Assembly: GCA_022570795.1 (NCBI GenBank)
Contig: JAKUDP010000004.1
Coordinates: 372,001-436,000 of the forward strand
Direction of reading: 5' to 3'
Length of the DNA: 64,000 nucleotides
Origin: Sphaerulina vaccinii
Taxonomy: Eukaryota > Ascomycota > Dothideomycetes > Mycosphaerellales > Mycosphaerellaceae
The notes beneath the pieces were generated by a model. It was not told where the DNA came from and did no database searches. It worked only from the letters and a program-made list of their open reading frames with translations. Positions 1-11,133 of this stretch are shown piece after piece. Position 1 is the first letter of the stretch, and each line of letters starts with the position of its first letter. Both the position numbers and the translations under genes were made by a program.

Positions 1-2
1 TC

Positions 3-131
3 CTGACCTTTAGGGGCATGGTAAGTCCATCGATCGAGCAGCAGAAGGAAATCGAAGAATGGGTCACCGCGACTCGCGCAGAGGAGGCACTACGAAGAGA
101 AGATGTTTCACGAGCGGAGGAGGCTGCATGA
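3..131 (+). CDS. 3′ end of a gene cut by the window edge, possibly F-box-like
   Basis: An open frame enters from the left edge and stops with TGA at 129–131. The visible C-terminus is rich in Glu, Ala and Arg (KEIEEWVTATRAEEALRRED … RAEEAA). This resembles the Glu/Ala-rich helix that follows the MPVEK motif in the F-box-like protein at 42247–43044, and the Ala/Glu-rich frame just past the stop of the gene at 692–1565. A GTAAGT at 21–26 could be a splice donor instead, in which case the frame downstream of it is not coding. Too little is visible to name the gene. The F-box relation is inferred from neighbours and composition. Confidence 0.35.
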   Translation: MTFRGMVSPSIEQQKEIEEWVTATRAEEALRREDVSRAEEAA

Positions 132-372
132 ACTTCGCTGCAGTTCTCCATTTTGAGCTGACGACCGTGCTGCTGGCTGCTAGGACCAACCGTCTTAAGC
201 ACCATACAATGTCTCAGAGATCTTCACCAAGTTGTTATGAGGTTGCACGACGAACGGATCTCGGTCAGCTCTAGCGTCAGCGTTGGCAGATGTAAGTATG
301 AGTATAAGACAAAGACAGGAGCTTGCCTTCAAGCATGAGATGATTCTCTGAGAAGCGGTCCCTTGAGAGAAC

Positions 373-606
373 ATGTCATTTCGTGATGCCCTGGCATGCT
401 GCGGTACTCAGCGTGGCCTGATGCCAGTGGAAAAGGCCAAGTTGCAGAGATATGGTTCATGCCTCAGTCAAAGTAGGAGCTTGGCGTGGTTGACTTCTCG
501 GTACAGTAACTCTTCTTCAACCAACATCACACCACTGACAACACCGACCAGACTTACAGGACTGTGGCTATCAAGCGGAAATCAGACGCCATGATGAGTG
601 CTATGA
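373..606 (+). pseudogene. Decayed fragments of F-box-like gene C-termini
   Basis: Two short stretches resemble parts of the intact paralogue at 42247–43044 but lie in different frames and in the wrong order. The first, about 385–450, reads RDAL … GLMPVEKAKLQRY and matches the paralogue's KDALRKKKVMPVEKIERFE. The second, about 547–606, reads DQTYRTVAIKRKSDAM and matches DGTYYMKLLAQRQKDAL, which comes before the MPVEK motif in the intact protein. The second piece ends at a good donor (gtaagt at 607), and an acceptor-like CAG at 697–699 would join it in frame to the F-box gene downstream. The likeliest reading is relics of tandem copies. A short upstream exon of the next gene is the alternative. 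Confidence 0.4.
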
Positions 607-691
607 AGGTAAGTAAGCACAGACATTATCTCCACCTTCTCTGATACACCGTACCACCGAAGTCGCCGTCAGCGCAAAGAATTAAACTGAT

Positions 692-1565
692 ATGCATCAG
701 AAACCGCTCAACAACACACATCAAGTCACTATGAACCCCTCTGAGATAAGAGCCTCGCTGCATAACGCCGTCTTCCTTACGACCGAGCTCCTTGAAATAA
801 TACTAGATTTCCTACCTATGCGCGACCTCCTTCTCGCCCAACGAGTGACCAGCAAGTGGAGAGACGTGATTACTCGATCGACGCGCATGCAACAGACACT
901 ATTCTTCCAGCCAAGAGACGCAGAAACCTTCTGGAAGTGCAACACGCGCGATACAACCCTCGTGCGAGTGAAAGCCGATCATAAGCTGGTAAGATATTTC
1001 CTCCCAGCTCACAGACCGCGACTGACTTTGGCAGGGCATCAACGAGAAGCTTTTCCAGCAGGCGGACGTCAATCCTCTGGTGTTCATAGTCGACACGCAG
1101 TTTCGTAGCATCGTAGATGTGCAACGAGAGGTCTCGGACGGTAATGTCGGGATCGAATTTTCTCCTGACATCCAGCACGAGTCCTGGCGATATCCGAATG
1201 CATCTTGGAGACGCATGCTAGTCACGCAACCACCTTTAGAGCAAATTACGGGCGGAGTACTTGCGTGTGCCGTAGAGTGCGAACAACGAAGTAACGAGTG
1301 CCCATGCTGCAAGGACCGCCACTTCTTGGAGGGCTCCGAGCGAAAATCGGCCTTGAGAGCTAGCGATCTCACGGACTACATGAACGCAGGCTGCCCATCC
1401 GACAAGACCGAAGCATTCATTACTAAGAAGGCGGACGACCCGCCCTGGGTAAGCTTGAGCACTGAGCTCGAGAACAAGCCCAATGTGATATGTCTATCGA
1501 AGGGGAAGGAGGAGTTGATCGATCGTTGGAATGCCGAGTATTGTATTAAGAAGCATGGAAATTGA
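692..1565 (+). CDS. F-box-like domain protein
   Basis: Two exons, 692–988 and 1035–1565, are joined across a 46-nt intron (GT…ACTGAC…CAG) in phase 0, giving about 275 residues. The N-terminus has an F-box-like helix pair (TTELLEIILDFLPMRDLLLAQRV, about residues 30–52), expected to bind Skp1 and recruit substrates to an SCF ubiquitin ligase. The middle holds SWRRMLVTQPP, matched by SWQRMLLTQPP in the paralogue at 42247–43044, so the two are related beyond the F-box. A CxxCC pair (NECPCCK) follows. Translation may start at 692 or at the in-frame ATG at 731. Just past the TGA a +1 frame stays open to 1614 with an Ala/Glu-rich tail, so the last codons may be frameshifted. The substrate is unknown. 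Confidence 0.7.
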
Positions 1566-1622
1566 TCGAGAAGGCTGAAGAGGCTGAGGCAGCTGCGCAA
1601 CTTGGCGCAGAATAAGCAATTT

Positions 1623-1643
1623 TAGTAGTAGTAGTAGTAGTAG
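1623..1643. repeat. TAG trinucleotide microsatellite (7 units)
   Basis: Seven perfect TAG units lie between the stop of the F-box-like gene and the 3′ end of the convergent dehydrogenase gene. Nothing suggests more than a simple-sequence tract in a 3′ flank. Confidence 0.9.
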
Positions 1644-1836
1644 TAGCAGCTTCTCGTGTTGGTCTCGACTGTGCGGCGACAAGCACTCCAACAGAATAGG
1701 GCTGGAAAGTCGCAGCATCGCTCGTCGCAGGCTTTTGAACGGAAAGACAGGACAATGATGTTTCCATGCAATGCGAGAACGATGCCATGAGTTCTTCAGT
1801 GTCCATCCACATGCTCCAGATAAATACATGTTTGCT

Positions 1837-3464
1837 CTACAACTTAACCCCCGCCTTCCAAACCGGTCCAACAAGATGATCATACGCACTCAAACTCAAC
1901 GTATCACCCGGCACACCCGTAGTATGCATACTCAAACCCCTCGTATCAATCATATCCGGCGTAAGTTCCTCCACTTTCGTAGCTCCAATAAGTCTCATAT
2001 TCATCTCCATCTCGTCTTTCAACAACTGCATAGCCCTATCAACACCCGGCAAACCATAAGCAGACATAGCGAAAAGGAAAGGTCTTCCGATTCCCACACC
2101 CTTGGCTCCCAAGCAGAGAGCTTTGATAATGTCTGTTGCGCGACGAATGCCTCCGTCGATGTAGATTTCGATCTTGTTCTCCAAACCCAAACGACGAAGT
2201 TCAGGCATGACTTCTGCCAAAACTTCGACTCCACTACGAGCGAAGTCTAGTTGTCGTCCTCCGTGGTTCGAGAGGACGACGCCGTGGACTCCGACACTGA
2301 TAGCCCTGATGACATCTTCTACGCGTTGGACTCCCTTGAGAATAATTGGCATCTTAGTAACGGACAAGAACCAAGGAATATCTTCCCAGCATAAACTCGG
2401 ATCAATGAATGAGGAGATTGCCCTCGCGGCACCTTGTGAGCGATCGACATTATCGCCTCCGGTAGCTTGAACATTCGATCCAGTATCCGAGAATTTGGAT
2501 CTCATATCTTTCTCTCGACGACCGAGTTGAGGAGCATCGACTGTAATGAACAACCCCTTACATCCTCGTTTCTCAGCATGTTGAATGATGCGTTTTGTGA
2601 TTTCGCGGTCTTTGTTGACGTATAATTGTAGCCATTGGACTTGATCGTCTTTCTTCGCGTCGACGATTTCGTCGAAACTGCAAGAGGCGAGGGTGGGGAT
2701 CATTTGAATTACATTGTGCTTGTGAGCTCCGCGGGTTAGGACGACTTCTCCTTCGGGGTTTCCGAGTTTGCCTAGTGCGGTTGCGGTTACGTAGAAGGGG
2801 ATGGAGACTTTGGTGCCGAGCATGGTGGTGGAGAGGTCTATGGATTCGACGTTTTTGAGGATTCGGGGGCGGAACCAGATTTTGTGGAAGGCGGAGTGGT
2901 TTTCTCGCATGGTCTGCCCGTCACATTAGTATCGATATCGTTGCAAGGTGAAGTGATGTGAACTCACAATCTCATCATCTGCACCACTTGAGTAGTATGC
3001 CCATGCTGTCTTCTTCATCACTCTTCTTGCCACAGCTTCAAAGTCCATCAAGTTGTAGCATTGTTCTAGGATCGGCATGTGCTTGATACGTTCTTGTCGT
3101 TCGATCTCGTCTGGGTCTTCTTCCTTCTCTTCCTTTTCTACTGTGGACATGTCTACTTCTCCCAAATGCTTGTTCTTGTCTAGGAACTTGTCGAGGGTGT
3201 CCGGAGGGTGGATAGGCTCGTACTCTTCGGTGGCGTCCTTGCCGGCATACTTGAGGATGATCTTGGGGCCTCCAGGATGTTCGGGCAGGACTATACCATC
3301 TCTGTTAGCTGAGCACTCACAGAATGGGTATGGGGGTACCACTAACACTCTGTCACATCGTACGCTTTGCCATGGACTATCACCCAGCATGATTCTCTAC
3401 TGTTGTGCTTTGCGATCTCCTCGCCGGTGAGCTTTACGCTCTGGGTCTGCTTCTCGTGGTTCAT
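1837..3464 (-). CDS. Flavocytochrome b2-type L-lactate/2-hydroxyacid dehydrogenase
   Basis: Three exons on the minus strand (3464–3347, 3290–2968, 2913–1837) give 505 residues; introns are 56 and 54 nt. The N-terminal cytochrome b5 domain has HPGG (His44) and a second likely haem ligand in EPIHPP (His67). The rest is an FMN-dependent alpha-hydroxyacid dehydrogenase barrel: WAYYSSGADDE, RENHSAFHKIWFRPR, LYVNKD, the catalytic SNHGGRQLD (His364) and IDGGIRR/GIGRPF for flavin phosphate. The family oxidises L-lactate or related 2-hydroxyacids and passes electrons to cytochrome c. The first intron splits the Phe codon of DVTEFLPEHPGG, which fixes the splice site. Yeast Cyb2 has a long mitochondrial presequence. 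Here only about 12 residues precede the b5 domain, so a cytosolic or non-lactate paralogue is possible. Confidence 0.93.
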
Positions 3465-4251
3465 CGTGTCTGTCTATGCTGTTGTACAGTTATGGTATAC
3501 AGGAATGGAGAGGAGGAAACGGAAGAGGATAGAAGAAGAAGAATACTGTATACGATCTTAACAGCCGATCTCGAGCTCTTGAGCGGCTTGCCAATAAATG
3601 CATCGTCCAGCCCAGCCTCATGTCGTCTGCCGCTCAAACTCGCTTTCCCTTCTCCCGATTGAACATCACAGCCGCTGATTGTGGGGAAGGTCAGACGACG
3701 TCCAATTAGATGTCGCAGATTAGTATGGATTTGAGAAGTTCTGGGGACTCCAGCTCTGCCAAGTCCGCAACAGCCGCAGACATGGAGCCGCCACAGAAAT
3801 GTCTTTCCGCTCCTTGTTACAGTAGCGAAGAGCGAGGTCACGGCTCACTGGTACGGTATGTCAATCGTTGATACAAGTGGCAGCTCAGTATCACAGTCGT
3901 GCTGCTCGGAAGAACGAAGAACAGAACGGAAAAGGATGAACAGAGATGATGAAGTGTGAGAGATAGAAAAGGTGACTTGAATCCAAGAAATTTGATGCTG
4001 GACTACTATTCGGAGCCGTATACTTGCACAGAGACTGGCTCCTGAACTATGTATAGCAGGCGCTTCTCAGCGCTCTACAGCTCTATCGAAATTCTGTGCT
4101 CCAGATCCGGACTGTTGGCGCGTCTCTGCTGGGCGAACGGTCCAGAGAGGCGGCCTCTCAGTGTGGCTACCATTTGGCTCTAGTTGTGAGCATAGGCAGA
4201 GCTCTCCCTCTTCCAAAAGATCAATCACTTCCAACTCTTTCTTCTCTCCTT
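3465..4251. other. Intergenic, dehydrogenase promoter and TSR2 3′ flank
   Basis: About 790 bp lie between the dehydrogenase start (- strand) and the TSR2 stop (- strand). Open frames here are short and show no recognisable family. I see no RNA gene or repeat. The part next to 3464 should hold the dehydrogenase promoter. Confidence 0.6.
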
Positions 4252-4914
4252 TCAACCCGTCCTCTTCTTCCCAACAACCTTCTGAAACCCATCATCATCC
4301 ACCTCAGGAATGACCTTCTCCTTCGGTGCTCGTACTAGCGCGGGAGCCTCATCCATCTCCTCATCCCCATCCCCATCCACAAATTCATAATCCTCATCCC
4401 CATCAACATCCTGATTAACCTCCTGCACAACCAACTTCTCATGCTTCATACTCCCCCGATTCCTCCACCTAGCTTCAACCTCCCTTGACGCAACAAGTGT
4501 CCGTTCCTCCACGAATAGCCTCTGCCTCACTTTCAAGATGTCTCCTGCGACAGCACTTTCACTCTCATCTTCGACATTACATTCGAATTCGTCTCCCATG
4601 ATTTGCACGAGCATGTCTTCTAAGTCTTCTTGTTGTACGTCTGTTTTCGCATCGTTGAGATATTCGGAGACTGCGCCGGCGAACCAGTCGCGTTTGTCTG
4701 AAGAGTCGGGTCCGCCCCAGGAGTTCTCTAGGGCGGCGCGCATGGCAGGCCAGAGGGAGATGAGGTACCATATGCTATGGTCGAAGGCTTCTTCGAGTTG
4801 TTGTTGGGTGTAGCCGGTGTTTTGGGGAACGCGAACGGGCGTAGGACCTGTGGAGGAGGACTGTTGAGAGGCCATGATGTCGAGGAGGGGTGTTATGAGG
4901 GGTTCGTTGGGCAT
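4252..4914 (-). CDS. TSR2: Pre-rRNA-processing protein TSR2
   Basis: A single exon of 220 codons; the in-frame ATG at 4875 (MASQQSS) is an equally good start and would drop 13 residues. The central segment has FDHSIWYLISLWPAMRAALENSWGG, the WGG-box signature of the TSR2 family, then an acidic middle and a C-terminal acidic stretch ending FQKVVGKKRTG. In yeast, Tsr2 is the escortin that takes ribosomal protein eS26 from its importin and hands it to the 90S pre-ribosome, and it is needed for 20S pre-rRNA cleavage. The acidic C-terminus fits binding of a basic ribosomal protein. Length is close to the family norm. No intron is visible. Confidence 0.9.
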   Translation of the reverse strand: MPNEPLITPLLDIMASQQSSSTGPTPVRVPQNTGYTQQQLEEAFDHSIWYLISLWPAMRAALENSWGGPDSSDKRDWFAGAVSEYLNDAKTDVQQEDLEDMLVQIMGDEFECNVEDESESAVAGDILKVRQRLFVEERTLVASREVEARWRNRGSMKHEKLVVQEVNQDVDGDEDYEFVDGDGDEEMDEAPALVRAPKEKVIPEVDDDGFQKVVGKKRTG

Positions 4915-5651
4915 CTATCCGTTCAGTTCAGCTGTGTTGGAGCGAGTATGACTGTTTGTCTGTAGTTCTGTGGTAAACCTAGTAGAGAGTAGGTAGGCTG
5001 TGTGACGACAATGTTCGGCTAGAAATCTTTTGGTCGGCCTTGAAATTCACTTCCCCGATGTTTCTTGGCGATGGAAAGATGAAGCTAGGGATACCGGATC
5101 TCTGGAACGGATGCAGATGTTTGCAAGGATCATGTCTGGGGAAACCATTCTTTCCATCCAAGACGCTGAACGCATCATCAGTGATATGAACAAGTTATTT
5201 GTTTCGTGTTCAAGAAGGTCTCTTCAACTCATATCGACGACGAACGACGAGAAGGTGATGGTGACGCAGGGGCTTCTTTCTTATTACCCCTTTTCTCCGA
5301 TCTTCGCAGACAAACTTCTACCAAGTCAGGATAGGAAGCAGAAGAAGTTGATCTAGACCTTCCCTACGTTGTGACCATATACTACTAATCTTGGTGTTCT
5401 CGTTGTTGTACTTGTACCACGCTGTCATACCGGACCTGGATGGATTGCCCTGACGTCTGACGCGTACTGGGGCAAAGGCATAGCGAAGGCATTGGGTGTA
5501 CATTTGGACGTTCTCTGCCTCCAACCAGGAGCGATGAACCAGCAGAAGAAGCGATAATTGGACATACTGGACTCACCAACCGAATCGATCGATCCGCATA
5601 CAAAGACTCCACCCACCCACGCACGCCGACTGACTGGGAAGGTGTTCAGCC
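4915..5651. other. Intergenic between divergent TSR2 and hydrolase genes
   Basis: About 740 bp separate two divergent starts and should hold both promoters. A 108-codon plus-strand ORF at 5030–5356 and overlapping minus-strand ORFs show no family features and I do not call them. No repeat or RNA gene is seen. Confidence 0.55.
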
Positions 5652-8600
5652 ATGCCCTTCAATACCTTTGGAGTCGCTACTGCTGTCACTCCGTCTGTGA
5701 TTGAGACATATTTCAGCCACTACCTGAATCGAAAGCCACTGAAACAAAAGCCGACTGCTCACATCTCCTACCACGAAGGACTGCGACTGATTCGGCAATT
5801 CTTGGACTACAGCTCGAAACACTCTGTCGAAGATCTCCAGGCTTTCACAGCACAATGGGTGCCAGTCCCGACGTGGGTGCGAACACAGGACGTCGAAGTA
5901 CCGCCGCAGTTCTTGACGCGATCTGCCAATATGATACGGAAACAGCTGGGCAGTCATGGCATCGACAAAGTGGGAGGTGAGAAGTGGTGGCAGTGGAGAA
6001 GACCAGAGACTGCTCTGCATGCAGAGTGGATTGAGATGAAGAAGGACCATCATGAGCGCAAACGGGAAGGACGACAATGCGATCGCGTAATACTGTATAT
6101 CCATGGAGGAGCATACTACTTTGGTAAGATGGCCGGTCGAAGGAATATGAGATACTTGCTAACCTTTGGACTGTCTGCTTGAAGGTTCTGTGGACGAGCA
6201 CCGATACCAGATGCAACGGCATGCTCGCAAGCTGAAGGCCAGAGTACTCTCACCACGATACCGACTCGCGCCACAGTTCCCATTCCCATGTGGACTATAC
6301 GATTGCATCGCGACCTATTTCTATCTCCTCGAGCACTTCGAGCCTAATCAGATCTTGTTTGCCGGAGACAGTGCCGGAGGTGGCATGGTCTTGAGCATGC
6401 TGGTCACGCTTCGAGATCAAGGCTGCCCACTACCAGCGGGGACGATACTTCTGTCACCTTGGGTGGATCTTACACATTCGTTCCCTTCCGTGGCTGGCGA
6501 TGGCGTGGGAGACTATATCCCTCCTCATGGCTTCCACCACAAACCTTCAATGGCTTGGCCACCACCTCCAACCACGGACGAGGATCCGAAGAAGGTCGAG
6601 AGGAAGTTTACACAGCCTGTAGATCAGCCATTCGACGTTGTAGAACTACCTACGACCTATGATTCGGGCATGGGGTCAAAAGCGAGTCGCGATAATTTGA
6701 GGGGTGAGGCGCAAGCAATAGCAGAAGGTCAAGATTCACGAAAGCGGAACAACCAGATTCCAGGCATGGGGCCTCGTCTGGAGATTGCCATTGACGACAA
6801 GCTTGTGATCATCAGGCAGCAATTTCAGATGTATGCGAAGAACGATCTTCTGGCGCATCCTCTGGTCTCTCCAGTACAGCAGCCATCGCTCGGAGGTCTG
6901 CCTCCTATGTTGATCCAGGTCGGGGGAGCGGAGCTGCTGCGTGATGAGCAAATTTATCTTGCACACAAGGCAGCAAATCCTAGGCAGTACCCACCTAGCG
7001 AGGCTGTCATGGACCAGTACGATCCACAACGCACTGTCTTGAACCAGTACCCAGGAACTGATGTGCAGCTACAAGTGTGGGAGGACCTTTGTCATGTACC
7101 GCATACGCTCTCTTTCACTCGACCAGCAAAGTACATGTATCGATCAGTGGCTCAATTCGGTGCATGGGCTCTCGCACGAGCTCAGAACAGGTCAATCGAG
7201 ATTCTGGACGATGATGCCATTTCGATCATCAGCGAAGGCGAGAACGCGGACGAGTATGGCAAAGGCAGCCAGGACTCTTTCGGAAGCATTGGCGCGGATG
7301 GTGTGAGTTCTTCACAGTTCAAGTTGACTTCCATTGGAGCAGTAGGGAAAGCAGGTGATGATCTGCCACCGTTCAAGGACCACATGATCCGCCAACGTAT
7401 CAACAGACACGGCACCATATTTCCCCTACCACGAGTATCAGAGATCGCCTGCCTACATCTGGACCGAAACACGATTGGAGCCATCAAGACTGGACCTGTT
7501 CGCAAATGGCTGGCGAAAAGTGCAGAGAATGAGCAAAAGTTCGCGAGCGAGATCAAGAAGCTGCAAAAGAAGAAGTTGAAAGAGGCGAAAGATTACGACA
7601 AGATGGAGCCAGGAGAACATCCTCCATCTGCTGCGCTCGTCAATCGCAGAATTAAGGGAAATGTGGCCGGTGAGAAGAAAAAGGGCAAGTCATGGGGTCT
7701 TGCAATGTGGTCAGGCTGGGGCTCTTCACACGACGAGAGCACGATACAACGCGAAGAAAAGGTCAACGATGTTAAGGAGATTGAGCCCGATCGCCCTCTG
7801 AGTGTAGCCACCAGCACTGCTACCGCGTTGAGCGGGGCAGGCTTTGGAGGTGTCGAAGATCCAGGTACAGCAAACGCACTGGCTGCAGCAGGATTTGGAG
7901 TAGAAGCGCCCAGGAAAGGCTCGACAACCAAAGGAAAGCTGGCGGTGCCTTCTCACGAAGCAGACGATGGAAGACGGCGACGACGATCGAGTGCGAGCGT
8001 GCTGGCCTCTCCATGGGGCTCAAAGCGCAGCGACTCACGAACGAGGAGTCCATATCGCCGGGTTAAGGACGAAGGTCAAGCTACCAGTGAGCGTGATCGA
8101 GAAAGCGTGGTGTCGCCGATGAGTCCGGACAGTCCTTCGGGCAGAGGATTCTGGGATCTGAGTCGCCGTTCCAGCGCAGCTTCGGTAAAGGTCAATTATG
8201 CAAGGCCACTCAGCACTATGAGCACTGCGACATTAATGTCGAGTAACCTGAATCCACACGCGAAAACTGGTAGGACGAACGGGGAGGACGTTGCAAAGGC
8301 TGGTTGGGCGAATATGGATGGTGAGGTGAGTGAATCCCCAAACCCTGCCTAACAGTCACACTGCAGATGTCACTTCAAACATGTGGCTGTGACAGATTGC
8401 GGTGTGTCGTTGAAGGTTTGCGTGCACACGAGGTTTAAGCTTTTACGCCACGCTTCGCCGTTTCGCTAAAGTCGGCGACTAAACCTTCGAGAAAGGGGCT
8501 AACGAATGTTCTGCGGCACAGACTGGACCAGCTTCGCCGACCTTACCTCCTGCGTCTCAAGCGCTGGCACGCGCTCCTTCGATATCAGAAGCCGGCAAAG

Positions 8601-10432
8601 CTAAAGGTGCAGTCAAAGTACCAGGTTCGGAGAATACATATCTCAACGCCGACAACTCGCGGCCGCACAATGGCGTGGTGGCATATCCGTTCAAGCTCAA
8701 GAGCGTCACTCGGGATGGGAAGATTCCTTCTCCGAATGCCTCAACGACTACATTGGATAGTGTCAAGCAACCAGACAACAAAGAATTCGAGATGCCTACC
8801 GGATTCGGAGTGGTTACAGCTGTGGAGCTTCCAACCAACGCAGATGCGGGACGTGCATCTTCCCCGGTGGAGTCGCCGGGATCTGTGCACAAGCCTGAAA
8901 CCGAAATCGATCCGGCATCAGTAGCGCCTCAATCCACTATGGCTGTGACAGATGCAATAAGTTCGAGAACGCGTCCTGTCTCTGGCATTCCGACTGGTAC
9001 TAGTTCTTCCAACATCTTCCCTCCTGAAGAAGATCCCATCAGCCCTCTCGAAAGTCCCGATAGTGCCACACACAGCTCTTCTTTCAAAACACGCGAATAT
9101 CGATCTCGAGATTCTCGACTTGGACAACTAGGTGCCGACGGTATGCCTACTCAAGCTTGGCCAGACAACGGCAGTGCTGTCGACAGTGCAATTCGTCCCA
9201 CGCCGGCGCCCTTCAAAGTTCGCAATCCTGTCTACGATGCGAGAGCTCCCACTGCGGCACCAGTGGTACCTGCGAGCCAGCCCGTTCAACAGCCATTGCC
9301 ATTCAAGATGCGGCACACTGTTTACGACTCAAAGGTTGCGCCGCTAGCAAGTAAGCCACCAGCACAGCAAAGTGAGCAAACTCCGAGTGTGTATGAAATG
9401 CCTGGATCGAATGGCAGTGCAGCCATGAGCCAGAGAGCACATCCTCAAGAGCTGCCTGCATCTGCACATGCCATTCCTCGTGTGCCATCACCATTGGCAT
9501 CTGTGGCAGAGCGGACATCAAAGTCTTCTTCATCGTCTACAGATCTCAGTCCAACTTACACTTCGAGACAGGCCAATACTCATCCCAATCTCGATCATCC
9601 AGCGGCAACGCCTCTCAACTTCGACAAAACGAATGGCAGACCCACGCTCAACAACCCTCTCACGATCGCGTCTACACGCCCAGTCATGAGTCGAAACAGT
9701 TCGACTGGCCCACCTCCAACTCCTCCACCGAAGGATACGCCTCCAACTTCTCCTCCACCAACAGCTCCACTACCAGCTCTCCTGCCGACGAGGCCAGGGG
9801 AGCTTACGCGTCTGCCGAGCAACAGCAGTATCATCGAAGGATACCGTCACCTTCCAAGCAGCACAACACGCCAGACTGGCCTCTCCAACAATAAGTTCTC
9901 TTCGGAGAATTTGAGATCCACGTCTTCATCTTCAAGAGCAGAGAATAGTGCTAGCAGACCTACGGGATCCATACCTGCTGGTGCAGCAGCAGCTTTGAGT
10001 TCTGTCGACGAAGGTTCAGCGCCAGAGGTCGTCGATCTGAGTGTCGCACCACCTCCGAAGAAGATATTACCTCCTGGTGCAGCTGCCGCACAGGCTGCAG
10101 TGCAGACGGCCAAGTCATCGAAACAGAACAGCCCTGTCGAGATGAGTGCGGATCACCACAATGCTACTGCACCGCTGCCAGCTGTCCCTACGAGCAGATT
10201 CGCATCCAATGCAGCGATTCCTATACGACAGGAGTCTTTACCTTCTCCGACGAGGGAGACTGTCCTTACTGTACCAAGCTATACTATAGGTGATCTCAGT
10301 TTCGAACACGATCCTGTGAGTCCTATGGAGAGCGAGCATATGGAACGTACGGTTGGACCGCCATTGGAGACTTTCGTGACTGCGAATGAGGGGTTGGATC
10401 TTAAGGCTATGACTATGGGGAATAAGATATGA
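5652..10432 (+). CDS. Alpha/beta hydrolase (HSL-like) with a very long disordered tail
   Basis: Three exons (5652–6123, 6185–8325, 8522–10432) give 1507 residues; phases agree at both junctions. The N-terminal third is a hormone-sensitive-lipase-type hydrolase with oxyanion-hole HGG (151–153), RLAPQFPFP, nucleophile GDSAGG (Ser220), an acid-bearing GGAELLRDE and the His of EDLCHVPH. From about residue 560 the protein becomes low-complexity, rich in Ser, Pro, Ala, Thr and charged residues, with KKKLK- and RRRRRSS-type basic patches. In the last exon a PFK-[LVM]-[KR] motif followed by D-[GAS] recurs three times (from about 8684, 9209 and 9299). Intron 2 is 196 nt, long for this window, with branch site GCTAAC and acceptor CACAG. 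If it is retained, a stop at 8350–8352 leaves only the hydrolase half. The substrate is unknown; family members cleave short esters or steryl acetates. Confidence 0.85.
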
Positions 10433-11133
10433 AGATAGAACATGGCGATGAAAGGCATCAACAGGACAAAAGTCAAAAGACAAGAACACAACATAAACTT
10501 CCAATTTTGCATTTAGCGATATGTACAGAACAGAGAGTAACAGTATCATCAGTATAATGGAAGGACTACCTACAAGCAAGCACTCAATGAGACAGTACCT
10601 ACCTACAGCGCAGCATAATTCGGCGATCATAACAAACAGTCGAAGCGCGACATGACATGACGCTTGCATGTGATTCGTTTGAAGAGCCGCGAAGCGATAC
10701 AAATGAAGTCGAGAACATGGACTGGGATCCCTGGTCGAATTTATGGAGACCCCTGATTCGAGGTCTACGTACGTACGCACTGCAGCACCACTGTTTGGTG
10801 TTACGATATCATAAGATCTGGTTGGTTTCTTCAGGATGAAGATGAGCAGCACCGCTGTTTGATATTCGGAATGCAAGATCTGATACGTCTCTTCAGGATA
10901 AGCAGCACCGCGAGAGGGATAGGATTGCTGGAGGGGATACATGCCACAAGTTTTCTAGAGTGATTTGCAAGATGTGCTAACTAGTAGCTGATTGGCATGG
11001 GTTATGCTACGTGCACTCGTCGCTCTCCAGACTGTGTAGTCTACCCAGTCATTCACCCCTCTGCCCATTCCGTGGCGTGGCGTGGTCAAGGACGCGGAGT
11101 ACTTCTATCGACTTCTCTTTCCTGACGGCATGT
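10433..11133. other. Intergenic with a diverged tandem repeat
   Basis: About 700 bp lie between convergent 3′ ends (the hydrolase and a BTB-like gene). The stretch contains the GCAGCACC repeat listed separately and a short GTAC run near 10770. Overlapping open frames have no recognisable features. Confidence 0.6.
10782..10911. repeat. Imperfect tandem repeat, about 56–64-bp unit
   Basis: The motif GCAGCACCRC starts at 10782, 10846 and 10902. Between copies the sequence shares AAGATCTG and CTTCAGGAT in the same order, so two diverged units (64 and 56 bp) and the start of a third are present. It lies 350 bp past the hydrolase stop. No function is evident. Confidence 0.75.

Noticed and set aside
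3461..3841. 126-codon minus-strand ORF upstream of the dehydrogenase
   Set aside because: Overlaps the start of a well-supported gene in another frame and has no features.
5030..5356. 108-codon ORF in the TSR2/hydrolase spacer
   Set aside because: No family features and it sits in a divergent promoter; not supported.
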